Source: Tunicatimonas pelagia (GTDB lineage Bacteria; Bacteroidota; Bacteroidia; Cytophagales; Cyclobacteriaceae). Taken from it: a DNA stretch of 64,000 nt. The notes under the pieces were generated by a model, which was given only the letters and a program-made list of their open reading frames with translations, ran no database searches and was not told where the DNA came from. Positions 36,138-45,775 of this stretch are shown here, in pieces (position 1 is the stretch's first letter; every line of letters starts with the position of its first letter). Where the stretch lies: positions 496,001 through 560,000 of the forward strand of contig NZ_CP120683.1 in NCBI RefSeq assembly GCF_030506325.1. Direction: 5' to 3'. Both the position numbers and the translations under genes were made by a program.

Positions 36138-39100
36138 CTACTCTAACTCCACCACTAAATCATCTTGCTCTACCATTACTCCCGCATTTAGATGTACTTT
36201 TTGTACTTTCCCAGCTCGGGGGGCTGAGATTGTAGTTTCCATTTTCATAGCTTCGATAACAAATAGCGGAGTGCCTTCTTCTACTTCCTGCCCGGCTTGA
36301 GCTAACATCTGGGCTAGTTTTCCTTGCAAGGGGGCTCCCACCTCGGTGTCGTTATTCTTATCAACTTTCTGATGAGCCGCAACCTTCACTGTCAGGTTAT
36401 TGTCTTTTACCCGCACCCGCCGCGATTGACCGTTTAGCTCAAAAGTTACGTGGCGGTAGCCATTTTCATCAGCATCCGAGATAAATAATAGTTTGATAAC
36501 AATTACCTTTCCTTCGGCGATATTAACCAGTACCTCTTCCCCATTCTTCAGCCCGTAGAAAAAAGCGGGAGTGGGCAATGCCGACATGTCGCCGTAAACC
36601 TTGCGGTGGTTGTAGAAGTCTTCGTAAACTTTAGGATACAGCCGGTACGATAAAAAATCTAGTTCAGTGCAATCTTTATCAAATCGCTCTTTGAACTCGG
36701 TAAACTCAGCATCAAAGTCAATGGGATCTAGATGTTCATTGGGGCGACCACTGATGGGCTTTTCATTTTTCAGCACCACCTTTTGTACCTTCTCCGGAAA
36801 ACCACCGTAGGGCTGACCCAAATCGCCCCGAAATAGATTTACTACCGACTCGGGAAATGATAAGTTGCTATTTTTATCTTGCCCATCGCTAAGTAGAATA
36901 TCACCGATGGTCAGATTGTTGGAAGTCATGTACAGCGCCATATCTCCCACTACCTTCGATGAGGGTGTCACCTTCACAATATTGCCAAATAGCTGATTAA
37001 CTTTGGCGTAGTTCTTCTTGATTTGCTCAAATTTATCTTCTAACCCTAAAGCCACCGCCTGCGGACGCAAGTTTGAATACTGCCCACCCGGAATCTCAGT
37101 ATCGTACACCTCAGCAGTGCCCGCTTTCAATCCCGACTCAAAGGGATAGTAGTACTCCCGCACCGCTTCCCAATACACTGAGTACTCATTGAGCGAATCC
37201 AGATCAAATTTCTGCTCCCGTTCGTGCCCCGTTAGCATAGCAACCACACTATTGAAATTAGGCTGAGAGGTTAGTCCCGACATTGCTCCGATCGCTACAT
37301 CAATCACATCCGCTCCAGCCTCTACGGCATTCAGATAAGTAGCGGACTGCACCGAAGCAGTATCGTGGGTATGCAAATGAATAGGTAAATCAACCGCTTT
37401 CTTCAGTTCACTCACCAGTTGCTTGGCTGCCAGCGGTTTCAGCAGTCCGGCCATATCTTTAATTGCCAAAATATGCGCTCCTTCGTCTTCCAGTTGCCGA
37501 GCCATATCGAGGTAATACTGCAAGGTGTATTTTTTATTATCCGGGTTTTGTAAATCTCCGGTGTAGCAGATGGCTGCCTCAGCCAAAGCTTCAGTTCGCT
37601 CCCGTACCGTTCGGATACTTACCTTCATGGCTTCCACCCAGTTGAGCGAATCGAAAATACGGAAGATATCAATACCTGTTTCCCAGGCTTTTTCAACAAA
37701 TCGCTCAATTAAGTTATCCGGGTAGGCTTTGTAACCCACCGCGTTGGAACCCCGCAGCAGCATTTGCAGCAGAATGTTCGGAATTGCTTCCCGAAATTGA
37801 GCTAATCGCTCCCAAGGGTCTTCGTACAAAAACCGCATGGTTACATCGAAGGTAGCTCCGCCCCACACCTCCATAGAAAATACTTGCGGATGGTGCTTGG
37901 CAAAACTTTCGGCCACGCGCATCATATCTACGGTACGCATCCGGGTAGCCAGCAATGATTGATGAGCATCGCGAAACGTAGTGTCGGTAAATTGAACCGG
38001 CTTTTCGTTTTTCAACCACGCGCAAAATTTCTCTCGCCCTAGTTCTTTCAGGTGGTCTTTACTGCCCTTCGGATAAGGCACATACTGGTAATTCACCTCC
38101 GCATTCGTGGTTGATTCCCGCATCGTTTGGTTGGGCAGAATGGGAGTACGAAACGTTTTATTCGTATCTAGAAACCGGATATTCGGATTGCCGTTTACCG
38201 TTACGTCAGCAATATACATTAGCGTGCGAGTAGCCCGATCGAGCCCTTCTCGAATATCGAAGAGTTCCGGATGATCGCCAATAAAATTCACGGTAGCCTC
38301 GCCTCGGTAGAAAGTAGGGTGCGAGATTACGTTAATCAGAAAACCCATATTGGTCTTCACTCCCCGAATGCGAAACTCCCGCAGGGTGCGCTGCAATCGC
38401 TGAGAAGCTCCCTTTAGCGTTCGCCCGGTGGCAGTCACTTTTACCAGCATAGAATCGAAGAAAGGGGAAATCTTCACTCCGGGATACGAACTGCCTTCAT
38501 CCAGGCGAATGCCGAAACCACCGGCGTTGCGATAGGCGATAATCGTTCCGTAGTCGGGGCGAAAGTTGTTTTTAGGATCTTCGGTGGTTACCCGGCACTG
38601 CACCGCAAAACCGTTACACTGAATATCCGACTGCTCCTTAATGAAAATCCGCGGATCGGACAGTTTTCGCCCCTGCGCGATAAGAATTTGAGAGCGTACA
38701 ATATCGATTCCAGTGATCTGCTCGGTAATGGTGTGCTCCACCTGGATGCGAGGGTTCACCTCAATGAAGTAGATATTCTCTTCCCGATCTACCAGAAACT
38801 CTACCGTGCCTACGTTATTGTAGTTCACGTAGCGGGCAATCCGCAGGGCGTACTCGTAGAGCTGGTCTTTCGTTTCTTGGGATAGGTTGGCTGAGGGAGC
38901 TACCTCCACCACCTTCTGAAACCGGCGCTGCACCGAGCAGTCTCGCTCAAACAGATGAACGATATTACCGAAGTTATCGCCCATAATCTGAATCTCGATA
39001 TGCTTAGGCTGCTCAATAAACTTCTCCAAAAAAACCGTATCATCCCCGAATGCTTTCTGGGCTTCGCTGCTGGCCTCAGAGTAGGCTTGCTTCAGCTCTT

Positions 39101-39644
39101 TCTCTTCGCGAACCACTCGCATTCCCCGGCCCCCTCCGCCTGAGGCGGCCTTCACCATAATGGGGTAACCAATTCGATTGGCTTCTTCTACCGCAATTGA
39201 CACCTCGCTGAGTGCCTGCTGACTATCTTCAATCACCGGAACTTCGGCTGCAATCGCAATTTCTTTAGCGGATACCTTGTCGCCTAATTTCTCCATCACC
39301 TCGGCCTCGGGTCCCACAAAAATAATTCCCTCCTCCCGGCAGCGGCGGGCAAACCGAACGTTCTCCGACAAAAACCCGTAACCGGGATGAATCGCATCTA
39401 TCTCTTGCCGTTTCGCTAGTAGAATAATTGCCTCAATATCTAAGTAAGGTTTTAGCGGCTCATCATCTTCGCCTATTTGGTACGCCTCATCAGCTTTGTA
39501 GCGGTGCAGGGAGTAACGATCTTCGTAGGTATACAGCGCAACCGTGCGAATGCGTAGCTCCGAAGCTGCTCGTAGAATACGGATGGCAATTTCCCCTCGG
39601 TTAGCAACCAGAATTTTATTGATTGGGCGAATAGACTCAGACAT
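36138..39644 (-). CDS. pyc: Pyruvate carboxylase
   Basis: 1168 residues, single-chain form. Biotin carboxylase with ATP-grasp fold occupies about 8-460 (ILVANRGEIAIRILRA, KAASGGGGRGMR, EVNPRIQVEHTITE). The carboxyltransferase TIM barrel occupies about 550-820 (FTDTTFRDAHQSLLATRMRT; DIFRIFDSLNW; LPIHLHTHDT). The biotin carrier domain is at the C-terminus with biotinyl Lys1134 in EAMKMETT. It makes oxaloacetate from pyruvate, bicarbonate and ATP. Length is typical. It is divergent from hemA across 345 bp. Confidence 0.97.
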   Translation of the reverse strand: MSESIRPINKILVANRGEIAIRILRAASELRIRTVALYTYEDRYSLHRYKADEAYQIGEDDEPLKPYLDIEAIILLAKRQEIDAIHPGYGFLSENVRFARRCREEGIIFVGPEAEVMEKLGDKVSAKEIAIAAEVPVIEDSQQALSEVSIAVEEANRIGYPIMVKAASGGGGRGMRVVREEKELKQAYSEASSEAQKAFGDDTVFLEKFIEQPKHIEIQIMGDNFGNIVHLFERDCSVQRRFQKVVEVAPSANLSQETKDQLYEYALRIARYVNYNNVGTVEFLVDREENIYFIEVNPRIQVEHTITEQITGIDIVRSQILIAQGRKLSDPRIFIKEQSDIQCNGFAVQCRVTTEDPKNNFRPDYGTIIAYRNAGGFGIRLDEGSSYPGVKISPFFDSMLVKVTATGRTLKGASQRLQRTLREFRIRGVKTNMGFLINVISHPTFYRGEATVNFIGDHPELFDIREGLDRATRTLMYIADVTVNGNPNIRFLDTNKTFRTPILPNQTMRESTTNAEVNYQYVPYPKGSKDHLKELGREKFCAWLKNEKPVQFTDTTFRDAHQSLLATRMRTVDMMRVAESFAKHHPQVFSMEVWGGATFDVTMRFLYEDPWERLAQFREAIPNILLQMLLRGSNAVGYKAYPDNLIERFVEKAWETGIDIFRIFDSLNWVEAMKVSIRTVRERTEALAEAAICYTGDLQNPDNKKYTLQYYLDMARQLEDEGAHILAIKDMAGLLKPLAAKQLVSELKKAVDLPIHLHTHDTASVQSATYLNAVEAGADVIDVAIGAMSGLTSQPNFNSVVAMLTGHEREQKFDLDSLNEYSVYWEAVREYYYPFESGLKAGTAEVYDTEIPGGQYSNLRPQAVALGLEDKFEQIKKNYAKVNQLFGNIVKVTPSSKVVGDMALYMTSNNLTIGDILLSDGQDKNSNLSFPESVVNLFRGDLGQPYGGFPEKVQKVVLKNEKPISGRPNEHLDPIDFDAEFTEFKERFDKDCTELDFLSYRLYPKVYEDFYNHRKVYGDMSALPTPAFFYGLKNGEEVLVNIAEGKVIVIKLLFISDADENGYRHVTFELNGQSRRVRVKDNNLTVKVAAHQKVDKNNDTEVGAPLQGKLAQMLAQAGQEVEEGTPLFVIEAMKMETTISAPRAGKVQKVHLNAGVMVEQDDLVVELE

Positions 39645-39989
39645 AAGAATAGGTTTTGGTGTGGAGTTGGAAAATTAAAGAATTATTGGTGATAAGCCCA
39701 AAATATTGAGTTTTTCAGAATAATTGTTGCTGATTTTTTCAAAATTGCTCGGCTAGCAGGCTATTATCTATCAGTTATTAGTGTAGCTATTCATTCTTCT
39801 GCTTATTGGCTAAATGTTTATTTCGGTAATATGGTACTCAATCGCTAATCAGGGGAATTATAGAAGTAGCCACTCGGTTCTTATGAAGGTACTAACATCT
39901 ACTTTTATTTATACTCGTTCTAAATAAAAAATCATTCTTACTAATTCCCAATTAGCTTATAAATTTGTACGTCGAGCTGATCGCCGCAT
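39645..39989. other. Divergent intergenic region between pyc and hemA
   Basis: 345 bp, AT-rich. No plausible gene is seen. It carries a good candidate hemA promoter box at 39960-39967; the pyc promoter was not located. Confidence 0.5.
39960..39967 (+). promoter_or_regulatory. Putative hemA -7 promoter box
   Basis: TAAATTTG matches TAnnTTTG and lies 22 bp upstream of the hemA ATG. The -33 region (near 39937) is weak. Confidence 0.4.
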
Positions 39990-41273
39990 ATGCACCATCT
40001 TTTCAAAGCAATATCATTAACTTATAAGAATAGTCCGGTTGAAGTCCGAGAACAAGTTGCCCTCTCTTCCGAAGAAGCAAATGAGTTATTGGGAAGAACT
40101 AAGGAACTTACTGATATTCGGGATGTGCTCATTCTCTCTACCTGCAACCGAACTGAAATCTACTATTCTCACGAAGAAAATTTAAGTGATCTGCTGGTTA
40201 CGCTTCTAGGACTAGTAAAGGGATTTGATAATGAGAATACGCGTACCTATAATCCCTACTTTACCCGGCTTAATAATAGCCATTCGGCGATGCGCCACCT
40301 GTTTCAGGTAGCCGTGGGGTTAGAATCGCAGGTAATTGGTGATTTACAAATTACCAATCAAGTAAAACGGGCGTACCAAGCTTCGGCTGATGCTGATATG
40401 GCGGGGCCTTTCTTGCACCGTTTACTGCATACGGTATTTTATTCTAACAAACGAGTGGTGCAGGAAACAGCGTTTCGCGACGGAGCCGCCTCTATCTCGT
40501 ACGCAGCAACGGAGATGGTGCAACACCTAACCGGAAAATTCTCTGATCCTCAAGTACTACTGATAGGTTTGGGCGAAATTGGAGCCGACGTAGCTAAAAA
40601 CTTAGGAGATAGTAAGCACCGCAAAGCTCGCATTGCCATTACCAATCGTACCCGATCTAAGGCTGAAGAATTGGCGACTGCTTACGACTTCACTACTTAC
40701 GACTTTGCTGATCTTTCTCAAGCTATTTCAGCATCAGATATTATTATTTCTTCGGTAGGGATGGCTAAGCCACTGCTAACGCACAACCTGCTCTCCCAAA
40801 TATCATTGCGACCGTCGGCCCGCTTTATTGATCTTTCGGTGCCGCGCAGTATTGAGCCTGCTATCACTAAGTTGCCTAGCACGTATCTTTACAATATTGA
40901 TGATATCCGAAACCGGGCGGATCAGGCACTTAGCCTTCGGTTGGCAGCGGTACCCGATGTAAAGTTTATTATTGAAGAGTCGCTCCGGGAGCTTCAGCAG
41001 TGGGCACAAGAAATGGAGGTGTCGCCTACCATCCAACGGCTTAAAAATGCGTTGGAGCAAATTCGTCAGGAAGAGATGGCCCGCTATCTCAAAGATGTAG
41101 ACGACCAGCAAGCCGCTCACATAGAAAAAATTACCCGCAGCATGATGCAAAAGATTATCAAGCTGCCGGTGCTTCAACTCAAAGCGGCCTGCAAGCGAGG
41201 TGAAGCCGAAACCCTCATTGACGTACTCAACGACCTCTTCGATCTAGAGAAACATCCGGCTAAGCGCACGTAA
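39990..41273 (+). CDS. hemA: Glutamyl-tRNA reductase
   Basis: 427 residues. It reduces glutamyl-tRNA to glutamate-1-semialdehyde with NADPH, the first step of tetrapyrrole synthesis by the C5 route. Family features: the N-terminal SPVEVREQVALS segment, catalytic Cys52 in LSTCNRTEIYYS, the GLESQVIGDLQITNQVKRAY block, the Rossmann-type VLLIGLGEIGADVAKNL and a C-terminal helical dimerisation domain. Length is normal. Other heme genes are not adjacent. Confidence 0.96.
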   Translation: MHHLFKAISLTYKNSPVEVREQVALSSEEANELLGRTKELTDIRDVLILSTCNRTEIYYSHEENLSDLLVTLLGLVKGFDNENTRTYNPYFTRLNNSHSAMRHLFQVAVGLESQVIGDLQITNQVKRAYQASADADMAGPFLHRLLHTVFYSNKRVVQETAFRDGAASISYAATEMVQHLTGKFSDPQVLLIGLGEIGADVAKNLGDSKHRKARIAITNRTRSKAEELATAYDFTTYDFADLSQAISASDIIISSVGMAKPLLTHNLLSQISLRPSARFIDLSVPRSIEPAITKLPSTYLYNIDDIRNRADQALSLRLAAVPDVKFIIEESLRELQQWAQEMEVSPTIQRLKNALEQIRQEEMARYLKDVDDQQAAHIEKITRSMMQKIIKLPVLQLKAACKRGEAETLIDVLNDLFDLEKHPAKRT

Positions 41274-41418
41274 TTTTATGGAAAACCTACTTTCAAAGCA
41301 AGCGATATAGCAGGTACTACACAGACTGTTTTTATCTTGCCCTATTGCTTACGTTGAAAGAATTACTGTGATCAAGACCTAGAATATTTACACCAAACCT
41401 CCGTTACTGCCGCGCAAT

Positions 41419-42009
41419 CTATGTGGACATAGTGTACCGAGTGTACAAAGTTGTAATTCGGAGATTCTGCCATCCTTCGGTGGTAAGTATCCTTTTTTGA
41501 ACGATTACCTGAATTTGCCCTTCATCGTTAACCGTAACCGATTCATGTAGGGGAAACTTCTCCAAATCAGTAGCGGTATCTTCGTCTTCTTCTACCTGTA
41601 GCACATTTTTGCTCTCGTTAAGGATGAATGTTCTGACTACTCCTTGCATAGGATAATGAATAAGAGCCGAAGGGTCTTCAGCAATACGGTCTGGAACATG
41701 CTGCTCCGGCCAAGATTGCACGAATAAATAGATACTTCCCGAACCTATAAGTGACTTTTCAACGATTCTCAGTTCCAGTCTGGCACTTTCGAGATTAGGT
41801 ATTTCCTGTAGTAAATCCGTCGACTCCACACCATCCCGATTAATGTCTACTTCCTGATCACTGGTAGAGTGGATAATTTCGTACTTACCATGAAATTGCT
41901 GGTAAACCTGCTCGAACGTAGTATCCGAGGAGGCATTTTCAGTTTCGCGACAGCTTACGACAACTAAGATGATCGCAAGAGCGCAGCAGGTGATGTGGTT
42001 TCTACTCAT
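41419..42009 (-). CDS. Putative lipoprotein of unknown function
   Basis: 196 residues. The N-terminus has a lipoprotein signal (CALAIILVVVSC, Cys at about 20) followed by an acidic mature protein. A segment DINRDGVESTDLLQE resembles an EF-hand-like calcium loop as seen in dockerin or related Asp-rich loops. The rest is predicted beta-rich. No family recognised. It is a single gene, with 145 bp of featureless DNA to hemA and 215 bp to the next gene (containing only a small CCTGGT/ACCAGG hairpin at 42126-42141). Confidence 0.7.
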   Translation of the reverse strand: MSRNHITCCALAIILVVVSCRETENASSDTTFEQVYQQFHGKYEIIHSTSDQEVDINRDGVESTDLLQEIPNLESARLELRIVEKSLIGSGSIYLFVQSWPEQHVPDRIAEDPSALIHYPMQGVVRTFILNESKNVLQVEEDEDTATDLEKFPLHESVTVNDEGQIQVIVQKRILTTEGWQNLRITTLYTRYTMST

Positions 42010-42224
42010 GACATGCTCCTTTCGTGTTGAATTGTATAGTTAATATAACGTAAATTATGGATTAGAACCACATGAATAATAAGATTTAAGTGGTTGAGTG
42101 CAGCACCTCATTCTTATTCTAATCTCCTGGTTCTCACCAGGCCATAACACTCGGTAAATTGATTCGCTGAGATTGCAGCTCTGCTTCTAAAGAGAGAAAA
42201 TAATCACTTAATTTACAGGCTACA

Positions 42225-43049
42225 TTATAACGCATCCCTCGGGTCGCTGTACTTAAATTGGTACGCCAGTTCTTTCTTAAGCTTCTCGCTACTTATTGAT
42301 TTAAAAGGCAGCAATTTTTCTGATGAAAACTGCGGTGGCTGCTCCCCTATTTTTTGCGTGGCCTGCTGATAAAATTCCTCTTTAGTCGGATGCTCATCCG
42401 CACAAGCGTTGAACGTTTTGCCCCAGTAGTTTCCCTGAATAATTTTAAGAAGAATTGCTACGCAGTCATCCCGATGAATAAAGTTTATCGGGGCTTGTCC
42501 GCTGCTGTTCAGTTTTTTGCCGGCCAAAAAACTTCCCGGATGACGGTTGGGGCCCATCAACCCGCAAAACCGAACGATGGTAGCCTGATCGGAAAACTGC
42601 TGCACCAATTGCTCCGCCGCTATCAGCGCCCGTCCGCTCACCCGAAGCGATTGCCGCTCAGATTCACCCACTAGAAAGTCTTTCTCAGTAACCTCCCGAT
42701 TTAGGTTGGGGTAGATAGAAGTGGAGCTAACAAAAATGATTCTTCGGGTTGGATTTTGTTTTAAGATTTCGCCGATCTGCTGGGGATAAAAGTGTTCGAC
42801 ATCGTCTCGCCTCCGACCCGGAGGAATATTAACTACCAAGACATCGCTTCGGAAAAATGCCTGTTCAACCGAGGGGTTAATCTCCGGTGATAATGCTACC
42901 AAATAAGGGCGAACACCGGCTTGCTCCAGTGAAGGTAGTTTCTCAGAGTTAGTAGTAGACCCCAAAACTTCGTACCCCTGGGCTACCAGAGCTTTAGCCA
43001 GAGGAAAACCCAGCCACCCGCAACCTAGCACGCTAATACTTTTAATCAT
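42225..43049 (-). CDS. NAD(P)-dependent epimerase/dehydratase, YeeZ-like SDR
   Basis: 274 residues. The N-terminal ISVLGCGWLGFPLAKAL carries an unusual Rossmann loop with GCGWLG in place of GxxGxxG, characteristic of the YeeZ/atypical SDR group. IIFVSSTSIYP gives the Ser/Tyr-region strand, and PINFIHRDDCV is the later conserved segment. It probably acts on a sugar nucleotide or is a cofactor-binding protein; substrate unknown. It is divergent from the DUF2797 gene. Confidence 0.87.
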   Translation of the reverse strand: MIKSISVLGCGWLGFPLAKALVAQGYEVLGSTTNSEKLPSLEQAGVRPYLVALSPEINPSVEQAFFRSDVLVVNIPPGRRRDDVEHFYPQQIGEILKQNPTRRIIFVSSTSIYPNLNREVTEKDFLVGESERQSLRVSGRALIAAEQLVQQFSDQATIVRFCGLMGPNRHPGSFLAGKKLNSSGQAPINFIHRDDCVAILLKIIQGNYWGKTFNACADEHPTKEEFYQQATQKIGEQPPQFSSEKLLPFKSISSEKLKKELAYQFKYSDPRDAL

Positions 43050-43166
43050 GTACGCTAAACGTTAGACTATCGCCACAAAAATGAAGTAACAGTTTTCCAT
43101 CCTATTTGTAAATTATTTTATACTTTCGTCGGTTCTTCTGTTCCAAATCTACCAATTATTACGGAT

Positions 43167-43967
43167 ATGAATTACGAAGGTAACCTTCGAAAAATGAGCA
43201 CTGAGTTATCTTCACCAGTGCAATATACACTACAGTTAAATGACGACCCACTACTGGTTAATAAACTAATTGGTCACCAAATAAAAATAGTGTTTGCAGA
43301 ACGAATCAATTGTGTCAACTGCGGTCGGCTTACTAAAAAATCATTCGGTCAGGGGTTTTGTTATCCTTGCTTTATTAAATCGCCCCAAAACTCCGAGTGT
43401 ATTATTCATCCTGAGCAGTGCCGGGCTCATTTAGGCGAGGGGCGTGATCCCGAGTGGGAGAAGAAAAACCACTTGCAACCTCACATTGTATACTTAGCCC
43501 AAACAGATGCTATTAAAGTAGGAGTAACTCGCTCTACCCAAGTACCCACCCGATGGATTGACCAAGGAGCTTGGAAAGCGGCACCCATCGCTGCTGTTCC
43601 CTACCGTTACCTGGCTGGAGCAATTGAAGTGGCGTTGAAAGCCAATTTCACCGATAAAACCAATTGGCGAAATATGCTGAAGAATGAGACCAATGATGAA
43701 CTTAGCCTCAGTTCTTACCAACAAACCGTTCAAAACGTTATTCCAGAAGAGTTTAAAGAGTACTACACCCCAGATACAGCAGTTACTGAGATTGAATATC
43801 CGGTATTAGAATATCCGAAAAAGGTAAAGAGCGTGCTGCTAACTAAGCAACCCATAATAGAAGGAAGGCTAACCGGAATACGCGGACAGTACTGGATATT
43901 AGGCGATGGGCGAGTATTTAATGTGCGTAACCACAGCGGTTACTTCGTACAGCTTTCCGTAGCGTAA
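43167..43967 (+). CDS. DUF2797 family zinc-binding protein
   Basis: 266 residues. Cys pairs in CVNCGR and CYPC, followed by CIIHPEQC, form a probable zinc-binding cluster in the N-terminal third. A central HIVYLAQTDAIKVGVTR segment resembles the start of a GIY-YIG-like fold. Function unknown; the family is scattered in Bacteroidota and archaea. A second ATG at codon 10 is possible. No obvious operon partner. Confidence 0.85.
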   Translation: MNYEGNLRKMSTELSSPVQYTLQLNDDPLLVNKLIGHQIKIVFAERINCVNCGRLTKKSFGQGFCYPCFIKSPQNSECIIHPEQCRAHLGEGRDPEWEKKNHLQPHIVYLAQTDAIKVGVTRSTQVPTRWIDQGAWKAAPIAAVPYRYLAGAIEVALKANFTDKTNWRNMLKNETNDELSLSSYQQTVQNVIPEEFKEYYTPDTAVTEIEYPVLEYPKKVKSVLLTKQPIIEGRLTGIRGQYWILGDGRVFNVRNHSGYFVQLSVA

Positions 43968-44035
43968 ATAACTAGAAAAGTAGTACCTTACTTACGTTCG
44001 CAATGGTTGCCCTAGTTCAAGAACTTAAGTATCAG

Positions 44036-45373
44036 CTAGGCTACTCCTCTGCGAATGAATCGGCGTAGTATCCAGAAAACAACGACTGCACCGGGTACGT
44101 AGCTCACTGCAATTCCCAAAAAGGCTCCCGAGACTTCATTCCAATAAGAGCCCAGATAGGCCAAAGGCAAGTAGAAGATAAACATCTGAGCCATTGAAAT
44201 AACAAAGGCGGGCCAGGGTTTGCCCATAGTATTGAGTCCGGCATTGCCAATTAAATAGATTCCCTGAAACCCGAAACTAATAGGGATGATTGACAGGTAA
44301 AAGGCAACTTGAGCAGCCACTTGGGCATTATCCGTAAACAATGCGGCTATGGGCTCAGCCAATAGCCACAAAACTACCGCGGCCAATACTCCCCAGAGCA
44401 GTGAAAAAATGCTACTATAGTTAATGGCTTGCTGAATTCTATCCCACTTTTTCTGACCCAAATTTTGGCCAATAAAGGGTGCGATAGCGGCGGACAACGC
44501 AAAAAATACGCTCATTCCCAGTATTTCGATCCGACTTCCTACTCCGAAAGCAGCGACGGTATCAGCCCCGTAGGTGGCCATTAGAGCGGTTACTCCCCCC
44601 ACCGCAACCGGAGCCACCATCCGAGAAATTCCGGTAGGTAAGCCAATATAAAGAATAGCCCGCCAGCACCCGAAAAGCACCTCACGAGAAGGAATGTTAA
44701 ACGTAATTAGCCGTTCGCGGTAGCGCAAAATATACAGAGATACTACCATGGTGAAACCCCGCGAAATAGCTGTTGCTAGAGCTGCTCCCTGTAGCCCTAG
44801 CGAAGGAATTGGCCCCCAGCCGAAGATTAGCAGCGGATCGAGTGCGGCATTAATCAGTACGGCAAATAGCATGATGTAACTGGGGGTTTGAGTATCGCCA
44901 GTGGCCCGAATAGCACTGTTGCCCACAAAAGGAACAATAACAAATACGATGGTAAAGTACCAGATCTCCATGTATTCTCGCACCAAAGGAAGTATCTCTT
45001 CAGTGGCTCCCAAAGCAGAAAATACCAGATCAATGGTAAACAGTCCGGTAATCACGAAAATAAGTACCAGCATCAGGGCTAGAAACAGACTGTCGGTTGT
45101 CTCACGTGCTGCTTTAGCTAAATCGTTTCTTCCGAAAGACTGAGAAATTAAAGCGGTAGCTCCAATGCCAATTCCCTGTACTAAGCTAAAAATTACCATA
45201 ATCACCGGAAAGGTAAAGCTCAGGGCAGCTAGCTCATTTTTGCCCAGCTTTCCGATAAAGTAAGTATCAACTAAGTTGAATGCCACCATACTCAACACTC
45301 CTACCACCATGGGCAGGGTAAGTTGATACAGCGTGAGGGGAACCGATCCCTGGGTTAGGTCTTTTCGCTTCAA
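44036..45373 (-). CDS. MATE family efflux transporter
   Basis: 445 residues with twelve predicted membrane helices in two six-helix halves. The N-terminal LTLPMVVGVLSMVAFNLVD and the paired GIGATALISQSFG and FALSAAIAPFIGQNLG segments match the NorM/DinF class. It exports drugs or metabolites in exchange for Na+ or H+. The start is a TTG at 45373: the in-frame upstream codons run back to the stop of the preceding small gene only 12 bp away, so no ATG is available. It is probably translated from the same mRNA as that gene. Confidence 0.9.
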   Translation of the reverse strand: MKRKDLTQGSVPLTLYQLTLPMVVGVLSMVAFNLVDTYFIGKLGKNELAALSFTFPVIMVIFSLVQGIGIGATALISQSFGRNDLAKAARETTDSLFLALMLVLIFVITGLFTIDLVFSALGATEEILPLVREYMEIWYFTIVFVIVPFVGNSAIRATGDTQTPSYIMLFAVLINAALDPLLIFGWGPIPSLGLQGAALATAISRGFTMVVSLYILRYRERLITFNIPSREVLFGCWRAILYIGLPTGISRMVAPVAVGGVTALMATYGADTVAAFGVGSRIEILGMSVFFALSAAIAPFIGQNLGQKKWDRIQQAINYSSIFSLLWGVLAAVVLWLLAEPIAALFTDNAQVAAQVAFYLSIIPISFGFQGIYLIGNAGLNTMGKPWPAFVISMAQMFIFYLPLAYLGSYWNEVSGAFLGIAVSYVPGAVVVFWILRRFIRRGVA

Positions 45374-45385
45374 AAAAGAGGTGCT

Positions 45386-45694
45386 CTACTGCTGGTAACC
45401 AGCTTTAAGCTTTACTATCATCTCTTGGGAGAGTGCTTCTGAGTAGGCACCGTAAGCATCCACTAGCACTCCTTTATCGTGGTTGCTAGTTTCTACGGCA
45501 TAAAGCACCGAGTTATCACCCGGGTCCGTCATTCCCTCAAAGCGGTGTACTTCCGTGATAGTGAATTCTTTGGGGCGGTAGTGCATTTTGAGTTGTTTGC
45601 AATACAGTCGGTCGTGCTCTAAATTAAAGTCGTGCTCAAAACCACGCTTTCTCAAATCATTGATGGCTTCTACCAAGGTATCGTACGAGGACAT
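45386..45694 (-). CDS. Small conserved Bacteroidota protein
   Basis: 102 residues, acidic, no signal or membrane segment. Relatives in Bacteroidota are often labelled phosphoribosylpyrophosphate synthetase, but the protein is far too short for that enzyme and shows no PRPP motif, so that name should not be used. Sequence features are limited to YDTLVEAINDLRKRGF and a DPGDNSVLYAVE strand-turn segment. The MATE gene follows 12 bp downstream on the same strand. Confidence 0.75.
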   Translation of the reverse strand: MSSYDTLVEAINDLRKRGFEHDFNLEHDRLYCKQLKMHYRPKEFTITEVHRFEGMTDPGDNSVLYAVETSNHDKGVLVDAYGAYSEALSQEMIVKLKAGYQQ

Positions 45695-45775
45695 AGCTAA
45701 AATTTAAGGTTGTTTCAACTTACGTCAATTATGCAAAAAATACTATCTTACTACCTCTAACAATTAGCATTGTTT

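Noticed and set aside
42126-42141. CCTGGT-TCTC-ACCAGG hairpin as a terminator or riboswitch
   Set aside because: Only a 6-bp stem with no T tract and no conserved surrounding structure.
45386-45694. Phosphoribosylpyrophosphate synthetase
   Set aside because: This database label is common for the family, but at 102 residues the protein lacks any PRPP synthetase domain or motif.
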